Source: an uncultured Novosphingobium sp.
GTDB lineage: Bacteria > Pseudomonadota > Alphaproteobacteria > Sphingomonadales > Sphingomonadaceae
Assembly: GCA_946886365.1 (NCBI GenBank)
Contig: CAMPIM010000023.1
Location: 1 to 37,449, forward strand
DNA: 37,449 nt
Reading direction: 5' to 3'
The translations under genes were made by a program, and so were the position numbers. The notes beneath the pieces are model-generated. The model saw only the letters and a list, made by a program, of their open reading frames with translations, was not told where the DNA came from and made no database searches. This document shows, in pieces, positions 1 to 8,470 of the stretch. Position 1 is the first letter of the stretch. Every line of letters begins with the position of its first letter.

Positions 1-1
1 C

Positions 2-400
2 ATATTGATTGTCTATGAGGGCGACCGGCCGGTTTCGGGGGTGCTGACGCTCTACCATCAGGGGCGGGTCATGCCTTTTTGGGGCGGGGGTGTCGCGGAT
101 GCGCGGCGGCTGCGTTCCAACGAGCTCATGTATTACCGGCTGATGGGCCATGGCCGGACGCGCGGCATGCGCCTGTTCGACTTCGGCCGGTCCAAGACGG
201 GAAGCGGGCAGGCCGTGTGGAAGAAGAGCTTCGGCTTTGATCCAGTGCCGCTGGCCTATCATAGCTGGTCGGCGACGGGCGAGCGGCGCGACATCAATCC
301 CAACAGCGCGCAATATCAGCGCCGCGTGGAGATGTGGAAGAAGTTGCCGCTGCCGGTCGCGAACCTGATCGGCCCGCTGATTTCGCGGGGGCTGGGATGA
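2..400 (+). CDS. FemAB-like GNAT-fold protein of the XrtA system (C-terminal part)
   Basis: Only the last 132 or so codons are present; the reading frame is open to the left edge, so the start lies outside the window. The visible part has features of FemAB-like acyltransferases found in exosortase/PEP-CTERM clusters (TIGR03019 type): a strand-turn-strand with GVLTLYHQGRVMPFWGG, then an ELMYYRLM helix and FDFGRSKTGSG followed by WKKSFGF, the typical end of the second GNAT-like domain. FemAB relatives transfer aminoacyl groups, but the substrate of the exosortase-linked branch is not known. The stop overlaps the next start (ATGA), so the gene belongs to the same transcript. Family assignment is from motif and context. 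Confidence 0.75.
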   Translation: MLIVYEGDRPVSGVLTLYHQGRVMPFWGGGVADARRLRSNELMYYRLMGHGRTRGMRLFDFGRSKTGSGQAVWKKSFGFDPVPLAYHSWSATGERRDINPNSAQYQRRVEMWKKLPLPVANLIGPLISRGLG

Positions 401-1638
401 CGGGCGAGATACTCTTCCTCTGCCATCGCATCCCTTTTCCACCCGATCGGGGCGACAAGATCCGGTCCTATCACATATTGCAGCGGCTGGCGGAGATAGC
501 GTCCGTGCATGTCGGCTGCTTTGCGGATGACGATCGCGATCTGAGCTTCGCCCCGGCCATGGCGGAGATGATGGCGAGCCAGTGCGTGCTGAAGCGCAAC
601 CGTTCGCATGTGGTGGCGGGTCTCGCTGGGCTGGCGAAGCGGCAGCCGATGCTGGTGTCCCTCTTCGATGATCCGCGCATGCATCAATGGGTGCGGAAGA
701 TTTTGGCGGAGCGTCCGATCGCGGCCGTGATGGGCTATTCGGTGCAGATGGCGCATTTTGTGCCGGTGCTTCCCGATGGCGTTCGCTTCGTCATGGATTT
801 CGTCGATTTCGATTCGGCCAAATATGCGAGCTATGGAGCGGGAGGCGGCGGTGCCATGGGGTGGATCAACCGGCGCGAAGGGCGGGTTCTGCTCGATTTT
901 GAGCGTGCCACTGCCGAGCGCGCCGACGTCAGCGCTTTCGTTAGTGAGGCCGAGGCCGCGCTGTTCCGGCAGGCTGCGGGCCTGAACGCTGCGCGGGTCA
1001 TCGGCATGGATAATGGCGTGGCGCTGGATTATTTCGATCCGGCGGCTGAATTTGATGGGGTTGCGCGGCCGGCAGGTCCGCTTGTCGTGTTCACCGGACA
1101 GATGGACTATCGGCCCAATGTCGAGGCGGTGGAAAGCTTTGCGCGCGATAGCTTGGCAGCCTTGCGAGCCAGACATCCCGAGGCATGTTTTGCCATCGTC
1201 GGGCGCAATCCTTCGCCGCAGGTTAGTGTGCTGTCGCAGTTGCCCGGCGTTATCGTGACGGGCGCGGTGCCTGATGTTCGCGGCTGGCTGGCGGCGGCGG
1301 ATATTGTGGTTGCGCCGCTTCGGATCGCTCGAGGCATACAGAATAAGGTGCTGGAGGCGATGGCCATGGCGCGGCCCATAGTCGCGTCGCCGCAAGCGGC
1401 CGAAGGCATCGATGCGCAGGATGGTGCGCATTTCCTCATCGCGGCTGATCCTGTCGAAGAGGTCGAGGCGATATGCGCACTGCTGGCCGATCCTGAGCGA
1501 GCACGGCGTCTGGGCGAGGCTGCCCGCTCGCGGGTGGAGCAACGCTATCGCTGGTCGGAAACGCTCAAGGGCTTGTCGGAAATGCTGTTCGGTCCTGTCC
1601 CCGATCTAGGCAGCGATCTAGGCAGCCGAGCCGCATGA
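397..1638 (+). CDS. XrtA/PEP-CTERM-associated glycosyltransferase, GT4 fold (TIGR03087 type)
   Basis: A 413-residue glycosyltransferase. It opens with MTGEILFLCHRIPFPPDRGD, a signature start of the sugar transferase family found beside exosortase A, and has a GT-B C-terminal half. The donor-site region, about residues 312-335, reads GIQNKVLEAMAMARPIVASP. It would add a sugar to the lipid-linked exopolysaccharide unit at the cytoplasmic face. An ATG that overlaps the upstream stop as ATGA was chosen as start; the frame is open further upstream, but that stretch overlaps the previous gene and lacks family similarity. Its stop overlaps the xrtA start in the same way. The exact sugar donor cannot be told from sequence. 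Confidence 0.88.
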   Translation: MTGEILFLCHRIPFPPDRGDKIRSYHILQRLAEIASVHVGCFADDDRDLSFAPAMAEMMASQCVLKRNRSHVVAGLAGLAKRQPMLVSLFDDPRMHQWVRKILAERPIAAVMGYSVQMAHFVPVLPDGVRFVMDFVDFDSAKYASYGAGGGGAMGWINRREGRVLLDFERATAERADVSAFVSEAEAALFRQAAGLNAARVIGMDNGVALDYFDPAAEFDGVARPAGPLVVFTGQMDYRPNVEAVESFARDSLAALRARHPEACFAIVGRNPSPQVSVLSQLPGVIVTGAVPDVRGWLAAADIVVAPLRIARGIQNKVLEAMAMARPIVASPQAAEGIDAQDGAHFLIAADPVEEVEAICALLADPERARRLGEAARSRVEQRYRWSETLKGLSEMLFGPVPDLGSDLGSRAA

Positions 1639-3170
1639 CTGAAAAAACGCTGCCTTTGTCTCGAGCGCGCAGCGTTGGTGTGGAAGGCTGGCGCGGGCAT
1701 CTCGCTGCGCTTGGCGTTCTGGCGTTCCTGATCCTGACGCTGTTCCATCGCGATGCGTCGGGCATGGTGTCGATATGGTGGAACGCGTCCACCTTCGGTC
1801 ATTGCCTCTTCATCCCGTTCCTGATCGCCTGGCTTGTGCAGCAAAGACTTACCGGCCTGCGCCAACTTGAGCCTGTCGCATGGGCACCCGGATTGATCTG
1901 GATGGCGCTGGGCGCGTTCGCCTGGCTGTTGGGAGCGGCGGCGGGTGTCGCTGTGTTCCGCCACGCCGCGATCATCCTGATGTTGCAGGGTAGCGTCGTC
2001 ACCCTGCTCGGGCCTGCCGTGGCAAGAGCGCTGCTGTTCCCGCTCTTCTACGCCTTCTTCATGGTGCCGGTGGGGGAGGAACTGGTCGCGCCGCTGCAAT
2101 TGATCACGGCGCGGCTGTGCATGGTCTTTCTCGGTATCGCAGGGGTGCCCGCGCATCTGGACGGCATCTTCATAACGACGCCCACCGGCTATTTCCGCGT
2201 GGCTGAGGCGTGTTCGGGCGCGAAGTTCGTGATTGCGATGACGGCCTATGGCGCGCTGGTCTGCAATGTTTGCTTTTCGAGCTGGCCGCGTCGCATCCTC
2301 TTCATGGCCGGTGCGCTGCTATTGGCGGTGCTGGCCAATGGCTTGCGTGCGTTCGGGACCATATGGATCGCGCATCTGACCAATATCGACGCCGCTGTCG
2401 GCTTTGACCATGTCATGTATGGCTGGGTCTTTTTCGCTATCATCATGGCGGTGGTGATGGCCGCAGCGTGGCCGTTTTTCGACCGTCGGCCCGGTGATCC
2501 ATGGTTTGATCCTGCTCGGCTTGGGAGTCTCATTCGTGGTCGCCTCCCGCTTGTTGTCGCAGTTGGTGCAGCGAGCGTGTTAGTGCTGGCCGCACCCATC
2601 TGGCTGATCGTGAGCGCGGCGGTGAGCAAGCCACTGCCCGGCGCGCCGATCCTCCCTGCGGTCAAGGGCTGGGCACCGACTTCTGCGCAGCCGCACTATC
2701 CCTGGAGGCCGCGATTCGACGGGGCGGATTATCTTGTCCTCGGGCATTACCGGAATGGGGCGGGAGACATCGTCGATCTCGCCATCGCCAGCTTTGACCG
2801 GCAGGATGAGGGGCGTGAGCTTGTGGGCTTTGCGCAGGGTGCCGCCAATCCCGACCAGCGCTGGTCATGGTCATCCCCTGCGCCCGCTCCTGCGGACGGG
2901 CTGGGCGAGCAGATTACCGCCCCCGGCCCGGTGGTCCGTCATGCTGTCAGCTTCTACAAAGTCGGAGACGGCCTCGTCACCGGCAGCGCGCCGCGCGTGA
3001 AGATCGATACGATGTTCGCTCGGTTGCTCGGCCGCGACCAGCGCGCCGCTGCGATTATCGTCTCGGCGCAAGATGGGCAGGGCAAGCCCGCTGACGCCGC
3101 CATCGCGCTGTTCCTGCGAGATATTGGCGATGTGAAGGATTTGGCTGACCGCAGCCTCGGCATCCGCTAA
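1635..3170 (+). CDS. xrtA: Exosortase A with fused C-terminal EpsI domain
   Basis: A 511-residue polytopic membrane protein. Residues 25-280 form about eight hydrophobic segments and carry the exosortase catalytic set: Cys193 in EACSGAK, Arg238 in NGLRAFGTIW and His259 in FDHVMYGW. Exosortases are transpeptidase-like enzymes that cleave the C-terminal PEP-CTERM sorting tail of exported proteins, a process linked to exopolysaccharide production. After a further membrane segment near 305-328, residues 330-511 form an extracytoplasmic region matching EpsI (DUF3485), including DYLVLGHYRNG and a late FARLLGRDQRAA. In many bacteria EpsI is a separate gene; here the two are one chain. Start ATG overlaps the previous stop. 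No PEP-CTERM substrate gene is visible in the window. Confidence 0.92.
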   Translation: MTEKTLPLSRARSVGVEGWRGHLAALGVLAFLILTLFHRDASGMVSIWWNASTFGHCLFIPFLIAWLVQQRLTGLRQLEPVAWAPGLIWMALGAFAWLLGAAAGVAVFRHAAIILMLQGSVVTLLGPAVARALLFPLFYAFFMVPVGEELVAPLQLITARLCMVFLGIAGVPAHLDGIFITTPTGYFRVAEACSGAKFVIAMTAYGALVCNVCFSSWPRRILFMAGALLLAVLANGLRAFGTIWIAHLTNIDAAVGFDHVMYGWVFFAIIMAVVMAAAWPFFDRRPGDPWFDPARLGSLIRGRLPLVVAVGAASVLVLAAPIWLIVSAAVSKPLPGAPILPAVKGWAPTSAQPHYPWRPRFDGADYLVLGHYRNGAGDIVDLAIASFDRQDEGRELVGFAQGAANPDQRWSWSSPAPAPADGLGEQITAPGPVVRHAVSFYKVGDGLVTGSAPRVKIDTMFARLLGRDQRAAAIIVSAQDGQGKPADAAIALFLRDIGDVKDLADRSLGIR

Positions 3171-3181
3171 AGCCCGTTCGC

Positions 3182-5077
3182 ATGTGCGGGATAGCGGGCA
3201 TCTTCCATCTTGAAACGGCTAAGCCGGTCGATCCGGCGCGGGTTCGCGCGATGCTGGACGTGATGCCGCATCGCGGGCCTGACGGCAGCGGCGTGTGGAC
3301 GGCGCCGGGCGTCGGGCTGGGCCATGTGCGTCTTTCCATCATCGACCTTGGCGGCGGGGCGCAGCCCATGCTGACCGAGGATGAGAGCCTGGCCGTCACT
3401 TTCAATGGCGAGATCTATAATTTCGCCGAAGTTCGCGCGGAGCTGGAGGCCAAGGGCCATGTGTTCCGCACGGACAGCGATACGGAGGTGATCCTCCACG
3501 GTTACCGCCAGTGGGGCGAGGCCTGTGTCGAGCGGTTCCATGGCATGTTCGCTTTTGCCCTGTTCGACGCGCGGGCGCAGTCGCTGTGGCTGGTGCGCGA
3601 CCGGCTGGGGGTGAAGCCGCTATATTATGCGCAGCTTTCGGACGGCAGCCTGATCTTCGGGTCCGAATTGAAGAGCCTGCTTGCTCACCCGCTGTTGCGC
3701 CGCGCCCCTGATCTGGCGGCGGTGGAGGATTTCATGGCCTATGGCTATGTGCCCGACGACGCCTGCATCGTGGCGGGCGTGCGCAAGCTAAAGGCGGGGC
3801 ACACGCTGCGGTTGGTGCGTGGGCGGCCCGTGCCGCAACCGCAACGCTATTGGGATGTGAGCTTTGCCGAACGCAGCAGGGCTAAGCCGGAGGCGCTGGA
3901 AGAGGAACTGGTCGCCCTGATGCGGCAGGCGGTGCGGTCGCGCATGGTTTCCGACGTGCCGCTGGGGGCTTTCCTGTCCGGTGGCGTGGATAGTTCCAGC
4001 GTCGTCGCCCTGATGGCGGAGGCGTCTAATCAGGCGGTGAAGACCTGCACCATCGGCTTCGATGTCGCGAGTCTGGACGAAAGCGCCTATGCCGACCGGA
4101 TCGCCCGCCGCTTTGCTACCGACCACCGCATGCGGATCGTATCGCCCGATGATTATGGGTTGATCGATACGCTCGCCTATCATTTTGACGAGCCCTTCGC
4201 CGATGCCTCCGCGTTGCCCACCTATCGGGTGTGCGAACTGGCGCGGGAAAAGGTCACTGTCGCCTTGTCGGGTGATGGTGCCGACGAAGCCTTCGCCGGA
4301 TATCGCCGCCATCGCTTCCAGATGCAGGGGGAGCGGGTGCGCAGCCTCATCCCCGCATCGGTGCGCGAGCCGCTGTTCGGCACATTGGGCCGCTGGTATC
4401 CCAAAGCCGATTGGGCGCCCCAAGCGCTGCGGGCAAAGTCGACTTTCCTCGAATTGGCGGGTGAGGGGAGCGAGGCTTATGCGGCATCCGTCAGCGTGAC
4501 ACCTCATGCCCTGCGCCAGAGGCTGTTCAGCCAGGACATGCGCAGTCGGCTGGGCGCCTATCGGGCGGAGGATCGCTATATCCGTGCCATGGCGGAAGCG
4601 CCCGCGCGCGATCCGCTGGACCGGGCGCAATATGCCGACATTCATATCTGGTTGCCCGGCGACATCCTGACCAAGACCGACCGGATGAGCATGGCTGTGG
4701 GTTTGGAGGCGCGCGAGCCTTTGCTGGACCACCGGCTGGTGGAGTTCGCCGCCCGTTTACCCGTTGCGCAGCGTATCCGGGGCAATAGCGGCAAATATCT
4801 GATGAAGAAGGCGATGGAGCCTTACCTGCCCCACGACATTCTGTATCGTCAGAAAATGGGCTTCGTGACGCCGATCAGCAACTGGTTTCGTGGGCCGCTC
4901 GCGGGAGAAGCGAGCGCCATTGCGGGCGGGTCGGCGCTTGCCCGAACCGGCTGGTTCGACGCCAAGGCGCTGGGACGCATCGCGGCCGATCACAAGTCCG
5001 GTATGGCCGATCATGGCCGCTTGCTTTGGCAATTGCTGATGCTGGACAAGTCGCTGACCCGCTTGTTCGGTCTTTGA
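3182..5077 (+). CDS. XrtA-associated asparagine synthase-like amidotransferase
   Basis: A 631-residue class II glutamine amidotransferase fused to an ATP-dependent amidating domain. The nucleophile Cys2 is at the start (MCGIAGI), the glutaminase domain spans about residues 2-200 (RGPDGSG, FNGEIYNF), and the ATP-pyrophosphatase loop SGGVDSS is at 266-272, followed by LSGDGADEAFAGY and a late LTKTDRMSMAVGLEAREPLLD. The family makes asparagine from aspartate and glutamine, but the copy beside exosortase A (TIGR03108 type) is thought to modify a surface polymer or precursor. It starts 11 bases after xrtA with no strong Shine-Dalgarno sequence, which suggests coupled translation. Amidation of a sugar acid is my inference from context. 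Confidence 0.9.
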   Translation: MCGIAGIFHLETAKPVDPARVRAMLDVMPHRGPDGSGVWTAPGVGLGHVRLSIIDLGGGAQPMLTEDESLAVTFNGEIYNFAEVRAELEAKGHVFRTDSDTEVILHGYRQWGEACVERFHGMFAFALFDARAQSLWLVRDRLGVKPLYYAQLSDGSLIFGSELKSLLAHPLLRRAPDLAAVEDFMAYGYVPDDACIVAGVRKLKAGHTLRLVRGRPVPQPQRYWDVSFAERSRAKPEALEEELVALMRQAVRSRMVSDVPLGAFLSGGVDSSSVVALMAEASNQAVKTCTIGFDVASLDESAYADRIARRFATDHRMRIVSPDDYGLIDTLAYHFDEPFADASALPTYRVCELAREKVTVALSGDGADEAFAGYRRHRFQMQGERVRSLIPASVREPLFGTLGRWYPKADWAPQALRAKSTFLELAGEGSEAYAASVSVTPHALRQRLFSQDMRSRLGAYRAEDRYIRAMAEAPARDPLDRAQYADIHIWLPGDILTKTDRMSMAVGLEAREPLLDHRLVEFAARLPVAQRIRGNSGKYLMKKAMEPYLPHDILYRQKMGFVTPISNWFRGPLAGEASAIAGGSALARTGWFDAKALGRIAADHKSGMADHGRLLWQLLMLDKSLTRLFGL

Positions 5078-5171
5078 CCGGCTCGCAAACAAGGCGCTTG
5101 CACGCAAAGCCTTGCATGGCAGTCCCGCCAGTGCCAACGGAGCGGGCGGGTTAAGGACAAGCAGGACGCAA

Positions 5172-6521
5172 GTGACAGTTTCGAAGGAAATAGTTCGAGC
5201 GCGACTTTATCTGCTGTGCCTCCTTGGAGACCTGGCAGGGTTGTTCCTGTCATTTTTGCTGGCGAACTGGTTTGTGCTGGGCGCGCTGCTGGGCGAGCCG
5301 GGGAAGCCGCATGGCCTCGTAATGTTCGCGATGGTCGCGCCGCTTTATATATTGCTGGCGGTGCAGGGCGGGGCTTACGGCATTCACATGCTGGACGACA
5401 TCCGGCGCGGCATCTTCCGGGGGCTTTTGGCGCTGGCGCAGGCGGCCTTGCTGATGCTCCTGGTGGTCTATTTGGGCAAGATCGCCGAACAGCTTTCGCG
5501 TTTGACCTTTGTCGTCGGCCTTGGCTTTTCGGCGGTCAGCGTCGCGCTGGTACGGCTGGCGATCGCCCGGCTTGGCGCTCGCCTGCTGGGCGAGGTGCCG
5601 CACCTTACCGCCGTCATCATGGATGGCGTGGAGATAGAGACTGGCTCTCACATGGAAGTGATCGACGCCGCCGCCGCCAACTTGCGGCCTGCCAGCCACG
5701 ATGCCGACATGGCGGCACGGCTGGCGGCGGCGGTGGGGATGGCGGAGCGTGTGATTGTCGCATGCCCGATGGAGCGGATGAGCGACTGGTCGGTGGCGCT
5801 CAAATCCCTGTCCGCGCGCGGTGAGATCGTAGTGCCCGAATTGTTGCGGTTCGCGCCTGCTCGCGTCGATGAGTTCGACGGCCAGCCGACCATCATCGTG
5901 GCGGGCGGCCCGTTCCAGTTCCGGGACCGCATCATCAAGCGGATCTTTGACATCATCGTCGCGACAGCCGCGACCATCGCCATTTCGCCGGTGTTGATCG
6001 CCGCCGCGCTGACGGTGAAGCTGACCAGTCCCGGACCCGTCATCTTCAAGCAGCCCCGGATCGGACGCGATGCGCGGCCCTTTAATATCTACAAGTTCCG
6101 GTCGATGCGGATCGACGCGACCGATCACAAAGCCGACAAGCTCACCGCGCGCGACGATGATCGGGTGACGCCTGTCGGACGCTTCCTGCGCCGGACGAGC
6201 ATCGATGAACTGCCGCAGCTTTTCAACGTGCTGCGCGGCGACATGAGCATTGTCGGCCCGCGCCCCCATGCCGCGGCGGCCAAGGCGGGCGACAGCCTCT
6301 ATTGGGAAGTCGATGAGCGCTATTGGGAGCGACATTGCATCAAGCCTGGCATGACCGGCCTTGCGCAGGTTCGCGGTCATCGCGGATCGACAGACCATCA
6401 TCAGGACTTGATCGACCGGCTTCAGTCGGACCTCGAATATGTGACGAAATGGTCGATCTGGCGCGACCTGCGTATAATCATGGCGACCATCGGGGTGCTG
6501 GTGCATCACAAGGCTTATTGA
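5172..6521 (+). CDS. Polyprenyl glycosylphosphotransferase (initiating sugar transferase)
   Basis: A 449-residue WcaJ/PssY-like enzyme that would start the oligosaccharide by moving a sugar-1-phosphate onto undecaprenyl phosphate. Four hydrophobic segments occupy about residues 8-140, a soluble Rossmann-like region follows, and a re-entrant hydrophobic helix precedes the catalytic domain. The catalytic domain shows [20 protein letters not shown] around residue 290, [17 protein letters not shown] plus VGPRPH near 340-360, and [16 protein letters not shown] start at 5172 with AGGA five bases upstream was chosen because the protein then begins just before the first membrane helix; a TTG at 5112 would add 20 unlikely residues. 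The stop shares a base with the next ATG (TGATG). Confidence 0.9.
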   Translation: MTVSKEIVRARLYLLCLLGDLAGLFLSFLLANWFVLGALLGEPGKPHGLVMFAMVAPLYILLAVQGGAYGIHMLDDIRRGIFRGLLALAQAALLMLLVVYLGKIAEQLSRLTFVVGLGFSAVSVALVRLAIARLGARLLGEVPHLTAVIMDGVEIETGSHMEVIDAAAANLRPASHDADMAARLAAAVGMAERVIVACPMERMSDWSVALKSLSARGEIVVPELLRFAPARVDEFDGQPTIIVAGGPFQFRDRIIKRIFDIIVATAATIAISPVLIAAALTVKLTSPGPVIFKQPRIGRDARPFNIYKFRSMRIDATDHKADKLTARDDDRVTPVGRFLRRTSIDELPQLFNVLRGDMSIVGPRPHAAAAKAGDSLYWEVDERYWERHCIKPGMTGLAQVRGHRGSTDHHQDLIDRLQSDLEYVTKWSIWRDLRIIMATIGVLVHHKAY

Positions 6522-7654
6522 TGCGCGGTTTGGACCTGATCATTTTGCTCGTTCTTGTTGGGTCGGTCGTAGCGTTGCTCTGGCCGTTCCTCTTTTACCC
6601 GCTAATCCTGCGCGCCCTTCCGACGAAGCCGGAGGCGCCGCGCGCGGGTGAAGTGCCCTCGGCTTCGCTGCTTTTCTGCGCCTATAACGAGGCAGCGGCG
6701 ATGCCGGAGAAACTGGCCAATCTGGCGATGTTGAAGCGCCGCCATCCCGCCCTTGAGATTCTGGCCTTCGATGATGGCTCGTCCGATGAGACCGCGTCGC
6801 TAATCGGGGCAGAGGGCGATCTGGTGACGCTGATCCAGGGTCCGGGCCGCAGCGGCAAGGCGCATGGCATGAAGCAGCTTGCAGCGCGTGCCGTCGGCGA
6901 TGTGCTGATCTTCACCGACGCTAATGTGATGCTGGACGAGGAGGCGATCGGCAATCTGCTTGCTCGCTATGCTGATCCGCAGGTGGGAGGCGTTCTGGGT
7001 TCGCTGCATTATGTGGGTGAGGGGGAAAGCGCGACGGCGTCGGTCGGTTCGCTATACTGGCGGATGGAGGAGCGATTGAAGGACGAGGAATCGCGCACCG
7101 GCAATGTGCTGGGTGCGGACGGTTCGATCTTTTCCATCCGTCGCGCGCTCTATCCTGTGTTTCCTGACAGTGTGCTTGACGACCTGACGGTGTCGATGGC
7201 GGTGGTGTTCGCGGGATCGCGGCTGGTCAAGGCGAAGGACGTCATCGCCAGGGAAAGGCTGGTTGCGGGCAGGGGCGATGAATATCGGCGGAAGGTTCGA
7301 ATCGCCGCTCGCGCATGGCACACGCATCTGCACCTTCGGCCTCAGCTTCGGCGTATGAAGGCGCTCGACCGTTTCAAATATGCGTCTCGCAAGATCATCA
7401 GGTGGTTTGGGGGAATTTTCATCCTGACCGGTGGGCTTGCAGCCCTGTTGCTGGCTGTCCGCATTTCGCCTTTGCTGGCTCTGGGTGCAACGGTGCTCGC
7501 GTTACTTTTGCTGACGATGGGCTTGCGGGCGAAGTCGGGGCCTTTGGCGGCGGTGACCGATATTCTCATCGCCTATGCCGCGACGCTTCAGGGAGTCATG
7601 AAAGCCATGTCGGGCCGAACCGTCACTGTCTGGAATCCCGCAAAGTCACGCTGA
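6521..7654 (+). CDS. Membrane glycosyltransferase family 2
   Basis: A 377-residue GT2 enzyme. One N-terminal membrane helix (residues 5-25) is followed by a GT-A domain with FCAYNEAAAMPEKL, DDGSSDE near residue 83, FTDANVMLD near 132 as the metal-binding DxD equivalent, and LGADGSIFSIRR. Two or three hydrophobic segments close the protein. This layout is typical of processive or single-addition inner-membrane glycosyltransferases of exopolysaccharide clusters. The start overlaps the stop of the initiating transferase by one base, so the pair is translationally coupled. The sugar transferred is unknown. Confidence 0.88.
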   Translation: MRGLDLIILLVLVGSVVALLWPFLFYPLILRALPTKPEAPRAGEVPSASLLFCAYNEAAAMPEKLANLAMLKRRHPALEILAFDDGSSDETASLIGAEGDLVTLIQGPGRSGKAHGMKQLAARAVGDVLIFTDANVMLDEEAIGNLLARYADPQVGGVLGSLHYVGEGESATASVGSLYWRMEERLKDEESRTGNVLGADGSIFSIRRALYPVFPDSVLDDLTVSMAVVFAGSRLVKAKDVIARERLVAGRGDEYRRKVRIAARAWHTHLHLRPQLRRMKALDRFKYASRKIIRWFGGIFILTGGLAALLLAVRISPLLALGATVLALLLLTMGLRAKSGPLAAVTDILIAYAATLQGVMKAMSGRTVTVWNPAKSR

Positions 7655-7717
7655 TCCCTCTCGCCAAAGGCGGGGCATCATGTATAGGCCCTCCCCAATG
7701 CTGATCGGAGCCAAGGC

Positions 7718-8470
7718 GTGATTACTTTCCAGCGGGTGGCAAAGGCTGCCGGCAAGCACCTGACCCGGACCATGCTTGCTCTGCGCAAGGCGACGGGTGC
7801 GCGCGCAAACCGGGCGTGCCCCGCATGTGGGCAGTCGGTTGTCGGCTTCTTCCGCTATGGCGAGAATGCGGAATGGGGATGCCCCAGCTGTGGCGCGTCC
7901 CCGCGCGAGAGGCTGATGAACCATCTGATCGTGGAAAAGACGCTGACGGTTCCGGAAGATGGAGCCATCCTGCACATGGCGCCGAATGAAGGCAGCCTTG
8001 TCCGCCGCTTTTCCGCCGCCGCCGGTTATGTACCCGCCGATCTTGATCCGGCGCGCTATTCGGTTCCTGGCATGCGCCGCGTGGACCTGATGGCGTTGGA
8101 GGAGGCTGAACAATATGACCTGTTCTACGCCAGTCATGTCATGGAGCATGTGCCCGACGATCATGCCGTCCTGCGCAATATCTATCGCGCGTTGAAGCCC
8201 GGCGGCGAAGCCTGGCTGATCGTGCCGCTGTGGGACAAGCCTACCGAGGATGGCAGCTTCGACATGCCGCCTCGGGAACGGGAACGGCGATTTGGCCAGT
8301 GGGACCATGTGCGGCAATATGGTCTGGATTTCGCCGATCGCATTCGCGCGGCGGGGTTCCAGTTGGAGGAGATCGACGCGAACGGCATTGATGCCGATAC
8401 GCGCCATTTCTTTGCGCTGGATGACCGCTTGTTCCGTGCTCGCAAGCCCGTAGGAAGCGCCGCCCGGTGA
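7718..8470 (+). CDS. SAM-dependent methyltransferase with N-terminal zinc ribbon
   Basis: A 250-residue class I methyltransferase. Residues 25-55 carry two CxxC knuckles, CPACG and CPSCG, followed by PRERL, which together look like a zinc ribbon. The methyltransferase core follows: a motif I-like strand ILHMAPNEGSL, then DLMALEEAEQYDLFYASHV with MEHVPDDHAVLRN and LKPGGEAWLIVPLW, as in type-11 methyltransferases. The glycine-rich SAM loop is atypical (MAPNEG). GTG is the start, with GGAG seven bases upstream. The gap of 63 bases before it is the largest in the second half of the cluster. It probably methylates a sugar or glycan end; that is inference from its neighbours. Confidence 0.82.
   Translation: MITFQRVAKAAGKHLTRTMLALRKATGARANRACPACGQSVVGFFRYGENAEWGCPSCGASPRERLMNHLIVEKTLTVPEDGAILHMAPNEGSLVRRFSAAAGYVPADLDPARYSVPGMRRVDLMALEEAEQYDLFYASHVMEHVPDDHAVLRNIYRALKPGGEAWLIVPLWDKPTEDGSFDMPPRERERRFGQWDHVRQYGLDFADRIRAAGFQLEEIDANGIDADTRHFFALDDRLFRARKPVGSAAR

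Noticed and set aside
316..1542. Long open frame on the minus strand opposite the first glycosyltransferase
   Set aside because: A shadow of a high-GC gene: His/Arg-rich, no family motifs, and it opposes a well-supported coding frame.
5086..5120. Possible sigma-54 promoter before the glycosylphosphotransferase gene (TTGCACG ... TTGCA), as XrtA systems often use sigma-54 regulators
   Set aside because: The spacing between the GG-like and GC elements does not fit the -24/-12 geometry.
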